Part shown: one piece after another, positions 36,261 through 48,700 of the stretch | How the letters are laid out: each line of letters starts with the position of its first letter | Position numbering within the stretch: the first letter of the stretch is position 1 | From: Lumbricus terrestris | Lineage: Eukaryota > Annelida > Clitellata > Crassiclitellata > Lumbricidae | NCBI GenBank assembly: GCA_949752735.1 | Contig: OX457037.1 | Coordinates: forward strand, 19,350,039-19,414,038 | DNA length: 64,000 bases | Reading direction: 5' to 3' | The notes under the pieces: generated by a model | Seen by the model: only the letters and a program-made list of their open reading frames with translations | Databases searched by the model: none | Told to the model about the DNA's origin: nothing | Made by a program: the position numbers and the translations under genes

Positions 36261-37736
36261 TAGTTTTGACAGTTTTGTAACAGTCAAGATGAAAGACATC
36301 AGCAAAACTCTGATGTCACATAGAACTAGAGCAAACAAAGACGAAAGGCCTTGAAATGAAAAAAATCAAAGTTTGCTCACATTATTTTCTTTGTTGAACT
36401 CCACCGACTCGTTGCGTAGGGGAAACTCGTTGAAGTCCTAGGTCTCCAAAACTTTATTTTATCTTTGAGGTATCTTTCAGTATACACGCGAAATATGAGC
36501 CTTCGACAATCAACATCGATTAACAACAACCATGCAGTTCTGTCGATAGCATCAAATGCTTTGGGCCAACTTTACGCATGCAGCCATAATAATTGTTTGT
36601 GCTCGCTTTGCTCTGCGCTATGATTGTGTTTCACAATAGACGGTTTCACTGCGCGCCGTCAAAGGGCCGGTTACGCTATAGGCTGCGATGCAGTAAGCAC
36701 TGGACTGTGACTGCTTGACAAAAGAATAGAGTGTTTTGCGACAGACTTCTCTACTTGGGCAAGAGATACATATGGACTTGCGGAGTTGCGTTGTTTGTTG
36801 TGGTAAACGCTGTCCACGTTGTCGACGGACATGCATGAACGCAGATTCTGGTTGGCCTCATTCTTTTGTTGGGCGTTTTCAGAAGGGTCGACACGCAAGA
36901 TTGCACATGGACAATTGGACATGACATCACGGATGTGATATCACGGATGTGACATCACGGATGGAGCTCTAGATGTCACAATGGAGAGAGGAGGAGATGG
37001 GTCCCTACCATTGTTGTTGTTAACGCATCATATCATTAGAGATTTGAAAGTAAGTGCATGGAGGCTGGACACCGTCCACGACTACCGTCCTGACACATTA
37101 TAAACCCTGCTCACAACAAGACCTGCAATGTTTGTTTTCGCATTGAAGTTAGGACCCTTGACCGGTCCCCATTCAGGACAATTCAACCTGTGGAGTAACA
37201 GATTTAAAGAGCGTATATTCTAAGGACATTTTTCTGTTTGCCAAACGCTTGGATGGAAGGTTGTGAGCAGGAATTCATTGCATACATAATATTATGTAGG
37301 AGTAGGATGCGTGAGCGTTTATCACTATATGATAAAACTCTGCAGGCGATGATGTTTATGCAGCTGTCAAACGCTTTCTTGTGGTCGGTGACTTAAAATA
37401 ATTGTTGTCACGCTTCTCATCTGACTGCATGCAGACCTCAATCTATAGACATGCCTGTCCTGAAAGTTTGTTTCTGTGCCTCTGCGTTTTAGTCTCTGAC
37501 AATATCTGTGTGGCTATTTCTAATTGTATGTTTGGTTGTGTCCGTAAGTTTCATTTATACCTATCTCTAGCTGTAGACCTACATGTAAGCCTATACTTCG
37601 CCTCTATACTGGCTCTTGTATTTGTATCGTACATCAAATTGCACTCCATAAGTCTCTATTCACAGCCAACGACAGGCTTACACATGTAGATGCGCGATCT
37701 GAAAATGACGTTAGCCTATGTTGAAACAGTGTTTAA
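36261..37736. other. Noncoding DNA with small repeats
   Basis: Three 15-bp copies of the ATCACGGATGTGA type lie at 36922-36961. A decayed piece of the 5059-type element (GTGCATGGAGGCTGGACACC) lies at about 37050-37110. No exon is supported. Confidence 0.5.
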
Positions 37737-40266
37737 TCTAGACGTCTCTGGGGGGGGGGAAATTCCCCCCCCAGGATTGACATTTCCCCCCCAGAAAAAT
37801 TTGACGAAATGATATTGGTTTTTAGTTACTGTTTTTATCATTGTTTTACATGAAGTGTTATAATATACCGTGATATTATTTATTATTATATGATTATAAT
37901 GACATTATTTACTACTATAATATATGATACTATCATGTTAAAATGACACCTGAAAATGCAGCCACTGTAATGTGGAAATTCAAAATATTTCTAATGGGTC
38001 ACTGAAATAGTACAGAGCTCTATTTTGTTAAGACGACACCTTAAAATGCTGCCATTGCAATGTGGAAATTCAAAAAGTTTCTAATGGGTCACTGAAAAAG
38101 TACAGCTATTTTGTTAAGACGACACCTTAAAATGCTGCCATTGCAATGTGGAAATTCAAAAAATTTTTAATGGATCACTGAAATAGTACAGCTATTTTGT
38201 TAAGATGACCCCTTAAAATGCTGCCATTGCAATGTGGAAATTCAAAAAGTTTCTAATGGGTCAATTTTTGTAAGATGACTCCTTAAAATGCTGCCATTGC
38301 AATGTGGAAATTCAAAAATTTTCTAATGGGTCAATTTTTGTAAGATGACTCCTTAAAATGCTGCCATTGCAATGTGGAAATTCAAAAATTTTCTAATGGG
38401 TCACTGAAATAGTACAGCTATTTTGTTAAGACGACACCTTAAAATGCTGCCATTGCAATGTGGAAATTAAAAAATTTTCTAATGGGTCACTGAAATAGTA
38501 CAGCTATTTCGTTAAGATGATCCCTTAAAATGCTGCCATTGCAATGTGGAAATTCAAAAAGTTTCTAATGGGTCAATTTTTGTAAGATGACTCCTTAAAA
38601 TGCTGCCATTGCAATGTGGAAATTCAAAAATTTTCTAATGGGTCACTGAAATAGTACAGCTATTTTGTTAAGATGATCCCTTAAAATGCTGCCATTGCAA
38701 TGTGGAAATTCAAAAAATTTCTAATGGGTCAATTTTTGTAAGATGACTCCTTAAAATGCTGCCATTGCAATGTGGAAATTCAAAAATTTTCTAATGGGTC
38801 ACTGAAATAGTACAGCTATTTTGTTAAGACGACACCTTAAAATGCTGCCATTGCAATGTGGAAATTCAAAAATTTTCTAATGGGTCACTGAAATAGTACA
38901 GCTATTTTGTTAAGATGATCCCTTAAAATGCTGCCATTGCAATGTGGAAATTCAAAAAGTTTCTAATGGGTCAATTTTTGTAAGATGACTCCTTAAAATG
39001 CTGCCATTGCAATGTGGAAATTCAAAAAGTTTCTAATGGGTCAATTTTTGTAAGATGACTCCTTAAAATGCTGCCATTGCAATGTGGAAATTCAAAAATT
39101 TTCTAATGGGTCACTGAAATAGTACAGTTATTTTGTTAAGATGACACCTTAAAATGTTGCCATTGCAATGTGGAAATTCAAAAAGTTTCTAATGGGTCAA
39201 TTTTTGTAAGATGACTCCTTAAAATGCTGCCATTGCAATGTGGAAATTCAAAAATTTTCTAATGGGTCACTGAAATAGTACAGCTATTTTGTTAAGACAC
39301 CTTAAAATGCTGCCATTGCAATGTGGAAATTCAAAAATTTTCTAATGGCTCACTGAAATAGTACAGCTATTTTGTTAAGATGATCCCTTAAAATGCTGCC
39401 ATTGCAATGTGGAAATTCAAAAAGTTTCTAATGGGTCAATTTTTGTAAGATGACTCCTTAAAATGCTGCCATTGCAATGTGGAAATTCAAAAAGTTTCTA
39501 ATGGGTCAATTTTTGTAAGATGACTCCTTAAAATGCTGCCATTGCAATGTGGAAATTCAAAAATTTTCTAATGGGTCACTGAAATAGTACAGTTATTTTG
39601 TTAAGACACCTTAAAATGCTGCCATTGCAATGTGGAAATTCAAAAATTTTCTAATGGGTCACTGAAATAGTACAGCTATTTTGTTAAGATGATCCCTTAA
39701 AATGCTGCCATTGCAATGTGGAAATTCAAAAAGTTTCTAATGGGTCACTGAAATAGTACAGCTATTTTGTTAAGACGATACCTTAAAATGCTGCCATTGC
39801 AATGTGGAAATTCAAACATTTTCTAATGGGTCACTGAAATAGTACAGTTATTTTGTTAAGATGACACCTTAAAATGTTGCCATTGCAATGTGGAAATTCC
39901 AAAAGTTTCTGATGGGGAGGGGCGCATCCCCTCCCCATACCCCTTCCCTCCCAGTCTCAATGCATTTTGTTAAGATGACCCCTTAAAATGCTGCCATTGC
40001 AATGTGGAAATTCAAAAAGTTTCTAATGGGTCAATTTTTGTAAGATGACTCCTTAAAATGCTGCCATTGCAATGTGGATATTCAAAAAGTTTCTAATGGG
40101 TCAATTTTTGTAAGATGACTCCTTAAAATGCTGCCATTGCAATGTGGAAATTCAATAGTGGGTCAATAATTCTCAATAATTCTCAAACAACGCTCAATTG
40201 TCTCTCCCCCCCCCCAGAAACCTCAATTCCCCCCCCCCCAGAGGACGGGGACTAGATTAAACACTG
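37737..40266. mobile_element. hAT-like element (CAGTGTTTAATCTAG family), intact-ended copy, 2.5 kb
   Basis: The ends are CAGTGTTTAATCTAG and CTAGATTAAACACTG, flanked by ATGTTGAAA on both sides (9 bp, or 8 bp plus a terminal A). The orientation is opposite to the copy at 31536. About 200 bp of unique AT-rich DNA is followed by a long tandem array and a C/G-run end. It has no coding sequence. Confidence 0.85.
37945..40157 (-). repeat. Mixed 86/70-bp tandem array, about 28 copies
   Basis: The spacing of CTAATGGGTC runs 90, 86, 86, 70, 70, 86, 86, 70, 86, 70, 86, 86, 70, 70 and so on. The short unit lacks about 16 bp around CTGAAATAGTACAGCTA. Neighbouring blocks repeat the same order of long and short units, giving a higher-order pattern. 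A single unrelated block with CATCCCCTCCCCATACCCC interrupts it at about 39915-39960. Confidence 0.9.
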
Positions 40267-41431
40267 ATGTTGAAATAATCACGAAATTAAATAGGCCTAT
40301 AGGCCTATTCTCATATGATATTACGAAGTGGTCGTGGGTCTGTAGGATTATTATAGACAACTCTAATGTGCCATAGTTAAACCTATAAGGCTTGTACATG
40401 TATGTGGGGCTTATATGCTAACGTGCAGAGGCACGTTAGCCTATAGACTATGCGAATGAAAAACTTTTAATTCAATTAAGACCTACACGAATTGTTGAGA
40501 CCCAACATTTGTGTGTGTGAATAGCCTAGAATCGTTAGACCACTGTTCTCTCGGGCTCGTCATGGTCGACGGCTTTGAAAGTGCCACGTGCTGACAACAA
40601 TGAAGCCCGGAAGACACCACGTTGTTCCTCGTCTTTGACATTCTTATTCGATCTCTTTGCCAAACATGGCCAATGAAAAGCTTATTATTTGAGCTGAGGT
40701 TTCTTCTGGAAAGCAGGGCTTGAGTCCAATCGACTGCTACTAAGGCCCAGGTCATCCGTACGCTAGGTTCATTTGAAAAGATTGTACTTAAAGACCTAGA
40801 TTGATCTTGACCTAAAGAATGTGTTGTGTAGGCTATCTGGAAAGACAAGAGCAATCGGTTTGATATGTCACCCTTGATGAGTGCGTCTGTGAAAGCAAAA
40901 CGTGTGAACCACACCAGGACACAACAACCAACTCTGTTGTCATGAAGTCTACCATTAATCATCTATTTAAACAACATGACAGCGCACTGTCTTGCGTGCG
41001 AGTTATAGATTATAGACATCGCACTTTGGATGTTACGCCTATACATGTATAGGCCTACGTAGGACCAGACATAAACGTAGCCTGTATTGCTTAAATAGGC
41101 CAATAACTTACAGCCCTATAAACTCGACAGGCCTATAGTATGCCGCATTAATTTATGACTTTGTGAAATAGATTGTTATGTAGACCTATCTTCGATTCTT
41201 CATGTAGGCTATCCCATCTATAATAGGCCCATTATGATTTCTGTTTATCAGACTTATCTGCATGGGAAATGCTTGTATTTAGTACTTTATAATAGGTGCT
41301 TAGTTGTAAATAATTGGTGTGCAACTTGTCATGGTGGACAAGCTGATTGACTGCGCTGAATCACACCATTTGCCTACTCCTTCAGATCTTTCAATCCGAC
41401 ATTTTATTTTGTCATCTGTCTCAACCATGGT
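40267..41431. other. Noncoding DNA
   Basis: A 159-codon minus-strand open frame (40962-40483) has no recognisable domain and ordinary noncoding composition, so it is not called. TAGGCCTA words are frequent (40290-40310, 41050, 41130). Confidence 0.45.
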
Positions 41432-41632
41432 CCAGGGCTGTTTTTAAGGAATTTTTAGAACTGCACAACTCCTTCTTTCCTTTCCCATCCTCCATGGTAA
41501 ATTACTTCCAATCGGATGACAATGACCATTTTCTGCTAGTTTTAACTGTACAGAAGTGCTTCTACAACTGTACAAATATTTAGAACTACACATTTTGTGT
41601 ACAACTGCACGTTAAAAAAGCCCTGCTGCTTT
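41432..41632. repeat. Dispersed repeat bounded by CAGGGCT/AGCCCTG, copy 2
   Basis: It begins CAGGGCTGTTTTTAA and ends TTAAAAAAGCCCTG. The interior matches 22960-23240 (TTTTAGAACTGCACAAC, CATTTTGTGTACAACTGCAC). The inverted ends suggest a small DNA element, but no target duplication is evident. Confidence 0.6.
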
Positions 41633-41734
41633 TCTTTCGGGCTACCAATCACTCGCTCGTTTGGCTCAGTCGCTTACTTAGATATCACCTCAACTTCAGA
41701 TAGACCTGCTTTGATATCTGCCTTATTCAATTGA

Positions 41735-41835
41735 CAGCCCTTTTGACTCAACGCAGCGCTCGTGAATAAGCTGGTGCCCCGCGCTTGGCTTTCGAGTTGG
41801 CTCTTTATAATTTGGAAGAATACGATCCCAATTAT
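41735..41835 (+). mobile_element. LINE-derived fragment, copy 1
   Basis: CCTTTTGACTCAACGCAGCG then CTCGTGAATAAGCTGGTGCC also occurs at 44112-44215 and, diverged, at 53487-53580. It is probably LINE-derived by comparison with the longest copy. Confidence 0.55.
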
Positions 41836-42037
41836 GAATGCGATTAAATTACGACCTGTTGTCAAAGCGACATCTAGGGAATCGGTTTCTGCCTTGTGCA
41901 TTAAAAAATTAATAGATTAATGAAGAATGCGAAGATTATGACGATGATAATGATGATGAAGAAGAAACGAAGAAGATGATGACTGTGATTATGGTCATGA
42001 CTATGATTACCATGATAATGATGATAATTTTTATTTT

Positions 42038-42317
<280 letters not shown>

Positions 42318-43233
42318 TCCTTGCAAAACACCGGATGCACTATTTTCACTTGCTTCACAAGCACGTTGCAAACTATTAACTCAGATGCCATTAGTTTAGG
42401 CTATTAATTTTCTTCAAAGGCGGTTATGGAGGAGGAGGACAGATGCTTGAAAATAGGTTTATTGTTCGCTAACGGTTGAACAGAAAACATGCTGCTTCTA
42501 GTAGGCCTGCAAAAACGATACCTGATGCTGCGAACCCGAAATTGTTTTATCACTTTGTAAACCGCCTCTGGGTGCTTTTACATTGTGTTATATTTTATAT
42601 TTAAACACAGCCTTAATCATTATTGTCCCTGTTAATTGCATATTGCTCTCTCGCTGTGTGTGATTATACTATTTTTGACTAACTATACAGCTTGTAACAC
42701 CATGACAACACAGGTCTTCTCTTTGGCGACTTATTAAGTTCTACATTGTCATTGCTCAAAATTCACCGGTTGAATAGACTATTACGTGGTTTATGTGTCC
42801 TTTTGTTGTGGCTGCATGCTGGGGTCCCTCAGCTTTACCGAGGTTTTACTCGCCACATTTGTTAATCCGTCTCCTTTTTATATGCACACTCAGTACGATT
42901 GGATGGTTGATTTGAGTGATCTTATACGATAAACGTTGTGGCTTTAGATCGCGAAACAGCAGCACAACTCCAAACCTTATCTGAATATTTAGATACGATA
43001 TATTATGCCACCAGAATGAAATGGGTCAACTATATACAATGTAGGACAGTTTAACGTCTCATGACCTAATGACCGGCAACGTCCAATCTGAAACGTGTAG
43101 GAAGTCTAGGGACCTATAGGCTACCTGGCTTTCACACATCACCAATCAACCGTGTGCAATAGCCCGCGAGGCATTGACGATCTTCACAAAAGAGACAACT
43201 CAGGTGATTGCATGGCCCAATACCTGTGGTGAG
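42318..43233. other. Noncoding DNA, nothing recognised
   Basis: No exon or element boundary was found. Confidence 0.4.
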
Positions 43234-43398
43234 CATGGACGGAGTTTGGTTTCGTTCTTGGAGGGGCTAAAGCCTTCTTGGGGGCGGGGGAGGGCTAAGC
43301 CCGGAAAAGAAACCATTTGCACGGTAAAAATATGAATCTGAGTCTTCTTGGGGGGGGGGCTTAGCCCCACCCGTAGCCCCTGATAAACTCCGCCCATG
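43234..43398 (-). mobile_element. hAT-like non-autonomous element, 165 bp
   Basis: The ends are CATGGACGGAGTTT and AAACTCCGCCCATG with a perfect 8-bp duplication GTGGTGAG (43226-43233 and 43399-43406). It is related to 27770-28103 and shorter inside. Confidence 0.8.
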
Positions 43399-44111
43399 GT
43401 GGTGAGTCTTGCTTTTTACAGACGACAAGTGCATGCATGGTGCTTCAGTCTGTGTGATAAGAAAGATCTCTTTAGCGTCGCCCTCCTTCTTTATTCATTC
43501 TTGGGACTGGCACCTTCAGAACGCAAACAGTGGCGGAGTATAGGCTATTTATGTCATGCCATGTCATGTCATGTCATGTCAAAACGCCTTCGTCGCCTCG
43601 TGACGGTTGGCTGCAAGAATGGAGTGTAATTGTCTAAAGTCTCCTGTCACGAGCCGCGTTTAACAGGTGTGAGCCCACGAGGCCAGTCCATTCCGAAATG
43701 CTGTCCAGCCATGAAATCCTGGTCTGCCTCGCCTATTAATTTTAGGCTATTTAGATCTGACAATTATGCTGTAGGCCTACAGATAAAACAAAAACGCACG
43801 CGTGCGCGCACCCACACACACGCACGCACTAGTACCCTGGTAGTTGTAAAGAGATGGACCAAAAGCAACATGCACTATGTTTTCTTGAAGATAGGATCGA
43901 CCTACAAAAGAGTAATAGGCCTTCTAGGTCGAAAATCTGTGAGGGGCAATAATTCCACGCTCGAAAATTGAGGCAGGATAGAGACTAAGACCTTCTACAG
44001 CATGATTTCAGAAATGTGATCCATGGCGATATGAAAAAAACAGAAAATCCACTGAAAACAAAACTCCAATCGCAAACACGCAGACCCGGACCACCATGAA
44101 CTACTCTTACG

Positions 44112-44330
44112 GACAACCCTTTTGACTCAACGCAGCGCTCGTGAATAAGCCGGTGCCCCGCGCTTGGCTTTCGAGTGGCGCTTTAGAAATTAGGAGATTA
44201 CGCAGAGTCCAGTCAACGGGAAGGTCTTTATTCAAAGTTCCCCTGTCAGACTGCACCAAGAGGGAACTTAGGGAAGGTCTCCAAAGTGTTACAGTAGCAC
44301 TGCCACCAATTCGCCGTTGTCTTCAACCGT
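44112..44330 (+). mobile_element. LINE-derived fragment, copy 2
   Basis: It shares CTTTTGACTCAACGCAGCGC then TCGTGAATAAGC with the copies at 41735 and 53487. It continues into a decayed stretch (AAGAGGGAACTTAGGGAAGG) of LINE 3' type. Confidence 0.5.
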
Positions 44331-44638
44331 AGCCTATGAGTTTGATCATGCAGTGTTATCAACATTTTCTCGTAACTGGTCTGAGTTGAATGGCATTCGC
44401 CAGGTGGCAGAGATGTTGATGTGACCAACGACGTGACTGACCAGTTTTCAGTGGCTTTTCTATATTCTGTTGTTTTTTTCATATCGCCGATATGACGAGT
44501 TCGAATGAGTCCTAAGTTTGTGTTGAACGGCATTCGCCAGGTGGCAAAGATGTTGGATTGTTGATGTGGTGAATGACATAGCGTACCTTTGGTAATCAAT
44601 AGACTCATGCTTATACATTGTATGTTTAGTAGGCTATG

Positions 44639-44707
44639 CAATGCCGTTTGTGAAGAAATTTGTAAAGTATACAAATGTCTTTACAAATTTCTTCACAAAC
44701 GGTATTG
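44639..44707. ncRNA. Hairpin of pre-miRNA size; may be a foldback element
   Basis: Arms 44639-44667 and 44679-44707 are 29 nt each and pair at 28 positions around an 11-nt loop (TATACAAATGT). The 69-nt length fits a miRNA precursor. Near-perfect pairing and the absence of bulges fit a foldback or MITE better. No expression evidence is available. Confidence 0.3.
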
Positions 44708-44833
44708 TATACAATGCCACGTGTGTTTGTCATATACACGCAACAGGTAAATTACTTACTCGCACTTTCATCCCACGCATTTTATACCGACGTGAAGAAA
44801 AATCATCCCCTTGATCTTCACATGCCAAACCAA

Positions 44834-44866
44834 CAGAATAGATAAAGCTACGCTTTATCTATTCTG
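44834..44866. repeat. Short perfect hairpin, 15-nt arms
   Basis: CAGAATAGATAAAGC, a 3-nt loop, then its exact reverse complement. Its function is unknown. Confidence 0.7.
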
Positions 44867-45547
44867 CGATAATAGCCGCTAGAAATACGTGAACATGCAT
44901 TATTTTTTGGTTTTTGCAGATGTAGAGTAAATTAAGAACATAATAAATTGGGCCGGATTTACTACATAGACCTAATAAGAATATTCTTTTATCAAATACC
45001 TTAAAGTCTTACTTTAACATCTTTGCTTAACATGCCGATACCCGTTTGTTTTCGGCGGTTCTGACACGACCAGGCCACGTCCTCCACGAGTTGCTCCCCC
45101 AGCGAAGCAAAAGGGTCATAACTTGCGCTCCCTGCAGACACCATGACCGGGTGCTACCAAGAGCTGACAATCAGATGAGGAAAACATATGTAACTAGAAT
45201 GCTTTATACATAAGCTTACTAATTACTTTGTTTTGTTGACAGTTTTTCATGTCTTTATGCGATTTTTTTTATATGTGATAGGCCTACTTGTTCACCAGAG
45301 TGCTGTTTTGCAGCTGATAATAATAATTATTAAAGAATATACTTACTTACTTATATGGTGGCGCTAAGCTATCATGCGAGAACCTTAAAATATATAGTTC
45401 ACGAGGAGCATAGAATAGGCCTGTCTTGCAATTTGGCTTTTTCTTCGTTTATTTGGATTTATGTGAAATTATTCTTATTAAATTATAAAACTCTTATCTG
45501 TCCGCGTTGATATTGACATCTATATTCCATCAGATTTAGTCGTATTT

Positions 45548-45712
45548 ATGTCCTACTCAAGAGCGTCCTGTACAAATTACACGGAAGAGGTTCTCAACAA
45601 CGATGATTGGACTGAACGAGGCCCACTTCCGTGTCAAAGTTCAACGACAGTGATAGAAACTATCGACGTTGCCCCATTGTTTCATTTGAAAGCAGTTAAA
45701 CTGTTTTTATGA
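45548..45712 (+). CDS. Upstream 54-codon open frame, diverged duplicate of the ZDHHC first-exon start
   Basis: It starts MSYSRASCTNYTEEVLNN and contains PLPCQSSTTVIET. The main gene starts [17 protein letters not shown] and contains [16 protein letters not shown] words shared at the same order include ATGTCCTAC, GAAGAGGTTCTC/GAGAAGGTTCTG and CTTCCGTGTCAAA. The offset is 171 bp. It ends in TGA 6 bp before the main ATG and in another position relative to it. If transcribed it would act as an upstream open frame. It could also be a dead tandem copy. Confidence 0.4.
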   Translation: MSYSRASCTNYTEEVLNNDDWTERGPLPCQSSTTVIETIDVAPLFHLKAVKLFL

Positions 45713-45718
45713 CAACCG

Positions 45719-48700
45719 ATGTCCTACACGAGTGTTGCCACTGAGGACCCTGAGAAGGTTCTGAGAGTTCTCTCTCTTCCGTGTCAAAATTCACGGTCCG
45801 CTAAGGAGACTTCTGGGCTGGGCACTGCTAAGACAGAAATGCCTCGGCCCACTCGAAAGTGGAGGGTCTTTCCGGGACGTAACCGGTTCTGCTGTGATGG
45901 CCGAATTATGACGAGCAAACAGTCCGGGGTATTCTATTTCACATGTGCGCTGATTGTAATCACAACTGGGCTGTTCCTTGGCTTTGAGTGAGTTTTAAAT
46001 GTCTATTACTCCTTCACTGCTGATTAAAAATTGTCATAAAAGTCACATAGCGGCATGTATGCAGCTGAAAGCATCAGTTATTGTACAAGTCCCTATTATA
46101 GGTATTTCTATGATTGCACATTTCAGATGTTGCCCATGCTCTGTCCATCTGGTCTGGACGCTGTGGCATACACACAGCAATTGTATTAGTATGCCAATAA
46201 CTGAAATGGAACACAGAGAAAACCACTGTGTAATGAAAGATATTGGTTTAATTGAACAGTGGGAACATTGCATTTAAGGATAGTTGCCATAGAGATCCAT
46301 AATATGTCTACAGATAAAGTTTTGTGATGCAGTACCTAAAATATGCCGTCAATAATTAGTTTCAGTACTATAAAGTTTTAAGTTGATACTTCTAATCTAA
46401 AATAATATGTGTAAAGTGCTTCTCACAGCAGAGCTATTCAGAAGCGCTCTCAGCATGACAGGCCCATGAAAAGAGGTCTTCAAGCAGCGGAAAGATCTAT
46501 GCAGGTGAATTCCCTACCAGAATTCTTTCATGAATTCCAGAGGGAAGGTGATTCCACATTGAGGGACACACGCTTGAATAATGACCGCTCAACTTGAAAC
46601 TATTTGGTTTTCGACTTAAGCGCTTGATACATATAGAGTACCTGCATTTAATTGTCTTGCTTTGCAACTCTGTTTAGCAAAGGTTTTCATTATTGCAAAA
46701 CTATACTTTGATGAGAAAACTTGACTGGGAAACTAAGTTAGTTTGTCGTTGAAGTATAACCTGGACTTGGTTTGAAGGGATGTTTTCTGCATTTTGCTGT
46801 TTCAGTTGTCGGTATCTTTCTGTTCATTTGACGCCGGTGATTCCTGTCATTGCGATATTGATCATGGTTTTTGTGATGTGTACGTTGCTGCGTACTGCGT
46901 TCTCCGACCCTGGAATCATTCCACGTGCCACTCCTCAGGAAGCAGAGGAGACCGAGAAAAGAATAGGTACTTTGGTTCTGCTGGGCAATTACTGACTTAA
47001 TTATTTATGCATACGGTTTAAAAAAATTGATTTAATTGCAACCTGCATTGTGCGCTGGTTTCTGAATAAAACATGTTGCGTTAGGTATGAACATTATGAC
47101 TTAACCGGTTCTGTTGTGATGGCCGACTTAGGACGAGCAAGCAGTCCGGGATATTCTTAAGCTAATCCTAAAGAAGAAACTTCATTTTCATAGCATTTGA
47201 ATATATGAGTAGCATGTCCTCCTTTGCTGTCTTATATACTCACTGATCTTGTGGGATCGGTGTATTCATCACGGCTGAATTGGTGTGCAAATGGTTTGTA
47301 TTTTTGCATAAATGTTGCCGAAGTTGTGTTCTTTGAACCTCTTGTCTTGTATCTATCAGTTCAACTTGTTAGTCACTTGGCTATAATTCTCCATGTAACT
47401 TGATATGGGTTCTGTTTGAAAGTGGAGTGCAGCAGGTACCTAGTCATAGTTCGTCACTGTTGAAAGAACTTTGTACGTTTGCGATAAAACTCAGACATTG
47501 ATTTAGCAACACTAGTAGATTTGAGGAGTCTGATGACAGAGCTGACCCATTCTCAATTTACCTAACTAGTAGTATCATCCATTGTATAGTTAGACAAATT
47601 ATGCAATCTACATCAGTGACTGGCCTGTATTGTTTATGCTAGAAAACGAAATGTCCAGAGGAGTCTGAGAACTGAATGGGTTTTTTTCAGATACGCCTGG
47701 TCCTTCGGGGAATCTACAGTTACCCCCGAGAATGAAGGAGGTTGAGGTACATGGTGTAAAGATAAAGCTCAAGTACTGCTTCACGTGTAAAATATTTCGG
47801 CCACCCCGGTCTTCGCATTGTGGTGTCTGCGACAACTGCGTTGGTGAGTGGTCAAAAATGATTTGTCCAGGTCACGAAAAACATGTGATTATAATGTAGA
47901 ACTAGAAGTTTAGTTTGTGAAAATATCATACGCAGTAGCAAGTGAATAGTAAATTGCAGCGATAGAGACTATCCATATAATTATTTATACAGGTGGGGTG
48001 GGGATCACCGGATTTAGGCAATTTAGTTTGAACGTTCTGCTCTGCAAACTCAGCTATATATAATGAGTACACTGGCTAGACACTGTTGGTGAGAACATGA
48101 CGCAGGGAGTGGCCATCCACCCTCGTATATTGAGGTGGTTGAGAAAATGAAGTCACTGACACTCCATAGCCACGGCTGCCGCAGGACAAGCTGTGAAGGG
48201 GTTGCTCTTCTATAATGCCTGACATGCTATAGACTGAGTACACATTAGCTGCTTATTGGTGAGAAGACTAGACAATTAAGCAGAGGCTGTTGTACATCAT
48301 GTTTTGTGTTGTATATGAACATTTATAAAGTGCTTCTATCAGCAAAAGCTTCCAGAAGTGCTCTCAGTGCGACCGACCGGGAGAGAAAGGCAGGATTTGA
48401 GTTGAGAGAAAGATGAGGAAAGACTGCCTGGAAAGAGAAAGGCAAAGTGAACTGATGGTGGAATCCATTTCGTACATATTTAATTTGAGAGAGAGAGAGA
48501 GAAGGAGGGAGGCAGGGATGGAAGGAGGGAGCGAGAGGGCAAGAGAGAGAGAGTTGTTCAGTCATTAACCTTTTCGCTACTGCTGCCAGTGGCAACCACC
48601 GTACTGCATACCAATATATCTTTCCTGATATCCCGGCGTCGCGCCGGGGTGAGTACTGCGGCATGTTTTGAAATCCCGGCGCTGCGCCGGGATACGAGGC

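Noticed and set aside
36922..36961. Three ATCACGGATGTGA-type copies as a CRE promoter array
   Set aside because: No gene starts nearby, and a short tandem duplication explains it.
40483..40962. 159-codon minus-strand frame
   Set aside because: No domain, no conserved motif, no splice context and noncoding composition. It may be chance in a low-stop stretch.
45999..46277. 92-codon plus-strand frame in ZDHHC intron 1
   Set aside because: It starts just after the donor of exon 1, has no homology I recognise, and lies in the intron removed to join [11 protein letters not shown].
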